Assembly: GCA_002697225.1 (NCBI GenBank)
Contig: NZUQ01000129.1
Coordinates: forward strand, 1-5,972
Direction: 5' to 3'
DNA: 5,972 bases
From: Candidatus Poribacteria bacterium
GTDB taxonomy: Bacteria; Poribacteria; WGA-4E; UBA9662
Each line of letters starts with the position of its first letter. Positions within the stretch are counted from its first letter, which is position 1. The notes below the pieces were generated by a model. That model was given only the letters and a program-made list of their open reading frames with translations, made no database searches and was not told where the DNA came from. Made by a program: the position numbers and the translations under genes. Shown piece after piece: positions 5,282 through 5,972 of the stretch.

Positions 5282-5972
5282 TTAGTGCCACCGCAACCCA
5301 TAGAAAGTGAGATAAAACCAGACAATAGGAACAATGGCAGCAGCCCAAAAATTCCTTTTGTCGATCAAGTCACGCTGTTGTTGCAGATCTTTTTCATGAC
5401 TTACTTTGGCGTCCAAATAAGCCTGTCTCTGCATCCACGGCCAATCATCTAGAGGTGCTACGATCGATCTGATATCCTCCAACTTAGGATACTTAGTCTG
5501 AAACACTTGGAGATAATGATCTTCCCAGAATTCTCGTTTTACCGGAGACGTTTTCAAAGCTTTGCCTGATTGGCGTGCTAGTGTCCAACGATTAGGCAAC
5601 ATTAAAGTTTGTAGGATACTCAACTTCGTCTGCAATAGCTTGTTACCATATTCTCCAAATGCTTCAATCTGTCGAATTCCGTCTTTAGATTTAGGCTGAG
5701 AGTCGCCCTCCCTGATCTCTTGAATCAGCTGGATGCTACTAGCAACCAGCTGGATTTCAATGATATCCCCACTTTTAAGAGGAGACTCAATATATTTCAA
5801 GAATGTCCAACCCAGATTTAGAGGAGACGCAACGCGATCTTGGTTGGACAAACATGTGTAAATAGCAATGTCTTTGACTGGCTGATGACAATAAATAGCA
5901 ATATTTTTAATGAAGCGTTGCTTTCCAAAGTCCAAGATGTATGTAGTTGGCATTTGTTCCCCAGTAGGATCT
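5282..5972 (-). CDS. Partial gene: discoidin-like domain protein with C-terminal membrane anchor
   Basis: I do not recognise a named family. The frame stays open to the right edge (six codons beyond the ATG at 5953), so the 5' end is probably outside the window, although GGGGAA just before that ATG could make it a real start giving 223 residues. Residues 5-35 counted from that ATG (YILDFGKQRFIKNIAIYCHQPVKDIAIYTC, cited in part) resemble the L-DLG----I--I-IY core of F5/8 type C (discoidin) sugar-binding domains, and GIRQIEAFGEYG (92-103) resembles the closing strand. A middle region (104-170) has no clear match. A charged helical stretch (about 175-200) is followed by one hydrophobic segment (NFWAAAIVPIVWFYLTFYGL, 201-220) and then the end RWH, so the protein looks tail-anchored. 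It converges on the PhyH gene. The function is unknown; ligand binding at a membrane is inference only. Confidence 0.6.
   Translation of the reverse strand, partial: DPTGEQMPTTYILDFGKQRFIKNIAIYCHQPVKDIAIYTCLSNQDRVASPLNLGWTFLKYIESPLKSGDIIEIQLVASSIQLIQEIREGDSQPKSKDGIRQIEAFGEYGNKLLQTKLSILQTLMLPNRWTLARQSGKALKTSPVKREFWEDHYLQVFQTKYPKLEDIRSIVAPLDDWPWMQRQAYLDAKVSHEKDLQQQRDLIDKRNFWAAAIVPIVWFYLTFYGLRWH

Noticed and set aside
1..5972. CRISPR arrays, tRNA or rRNA genes, HIP1-type octamers, insertion sequences
   Set aside because: I looked for regular spaced repeats, cloverleaf patterns, GCGATCGC and paired terminal repeats with transposase motifs, and found none.

Overview
The window is about 6 kb of AT-rich bacterial DNA from an organism I cannot name. 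The genes have bacterial starts, sigma70-like promoters and an overlapping gene pair. Only about two thirds of the window is coding, with four gene-free gaps of roughly 340-390 bases and one clearly decayed gene, which suggests a genome with relaxed compaction. There are no rRNA or tRNA genes, CRISPR arrays or intact insertion sequences.

Layout from left to right. (1) A minus-strand serine hydrolase of the class C beta-lactamase/PBP4* type with a C-terminal lipocalin-like domain (62-1423). (2) A gap, then a minus-strand MoaD-type ubiquitin-like sulfur carrier (1811-2077) whose terminal Gly-Gly is followed by seven extra residues. (3) A divergent intergenic region with a good promoter, driving a plus-strand pair that overlaps by 35 bases. 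The first gene (2420-2929) is a stand-alone SRPBCC catalytic domain carrying the mononuclear-iron motif D-x2-H-x4-H of Rieske oxygenases. The second (2895-3218) is a Rieske [2Fe-2S] ferredoxin. (4) Converging on them, a minus-strand HAD-IIA (NagD-like) phosphatase remnant with an in-frame stop and both ends missing (3237-3743). (5) A plus-strand phytanoyl-CoA dioxygenase (PhyH) family Fe(II)/2-oxoglutarate oxygenase (4094-4912) with its own near-consensus promoter and a visibly higher GC content than its neighbours. (6) A gap with a short hairpin, then a minus-strand gene running off the right edge (5282-5972). It appears to encode a discoidin-like beta-sandwich followed by a charged helical stretch and one C-terminal membrane segment.

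The most interesting part is the SRPBCC/Rieske pair. It looks like a Rieske non-heme iron oxygenase split into two polypeptides and encoded in the reverse of the usual order (catalytic domain first, Rieske domain second), with overlapping reading frames that would couple their translation. No reductase is present, so electrons would have to come from a partner encoded elsewhere. Together with the PhyH enzyme, the window holds two separate non-heme iron oxygenation activities within 2.5 kb. Whether they share a pathway cannot be told from this sequence. The other genes show no clear functional link to them.
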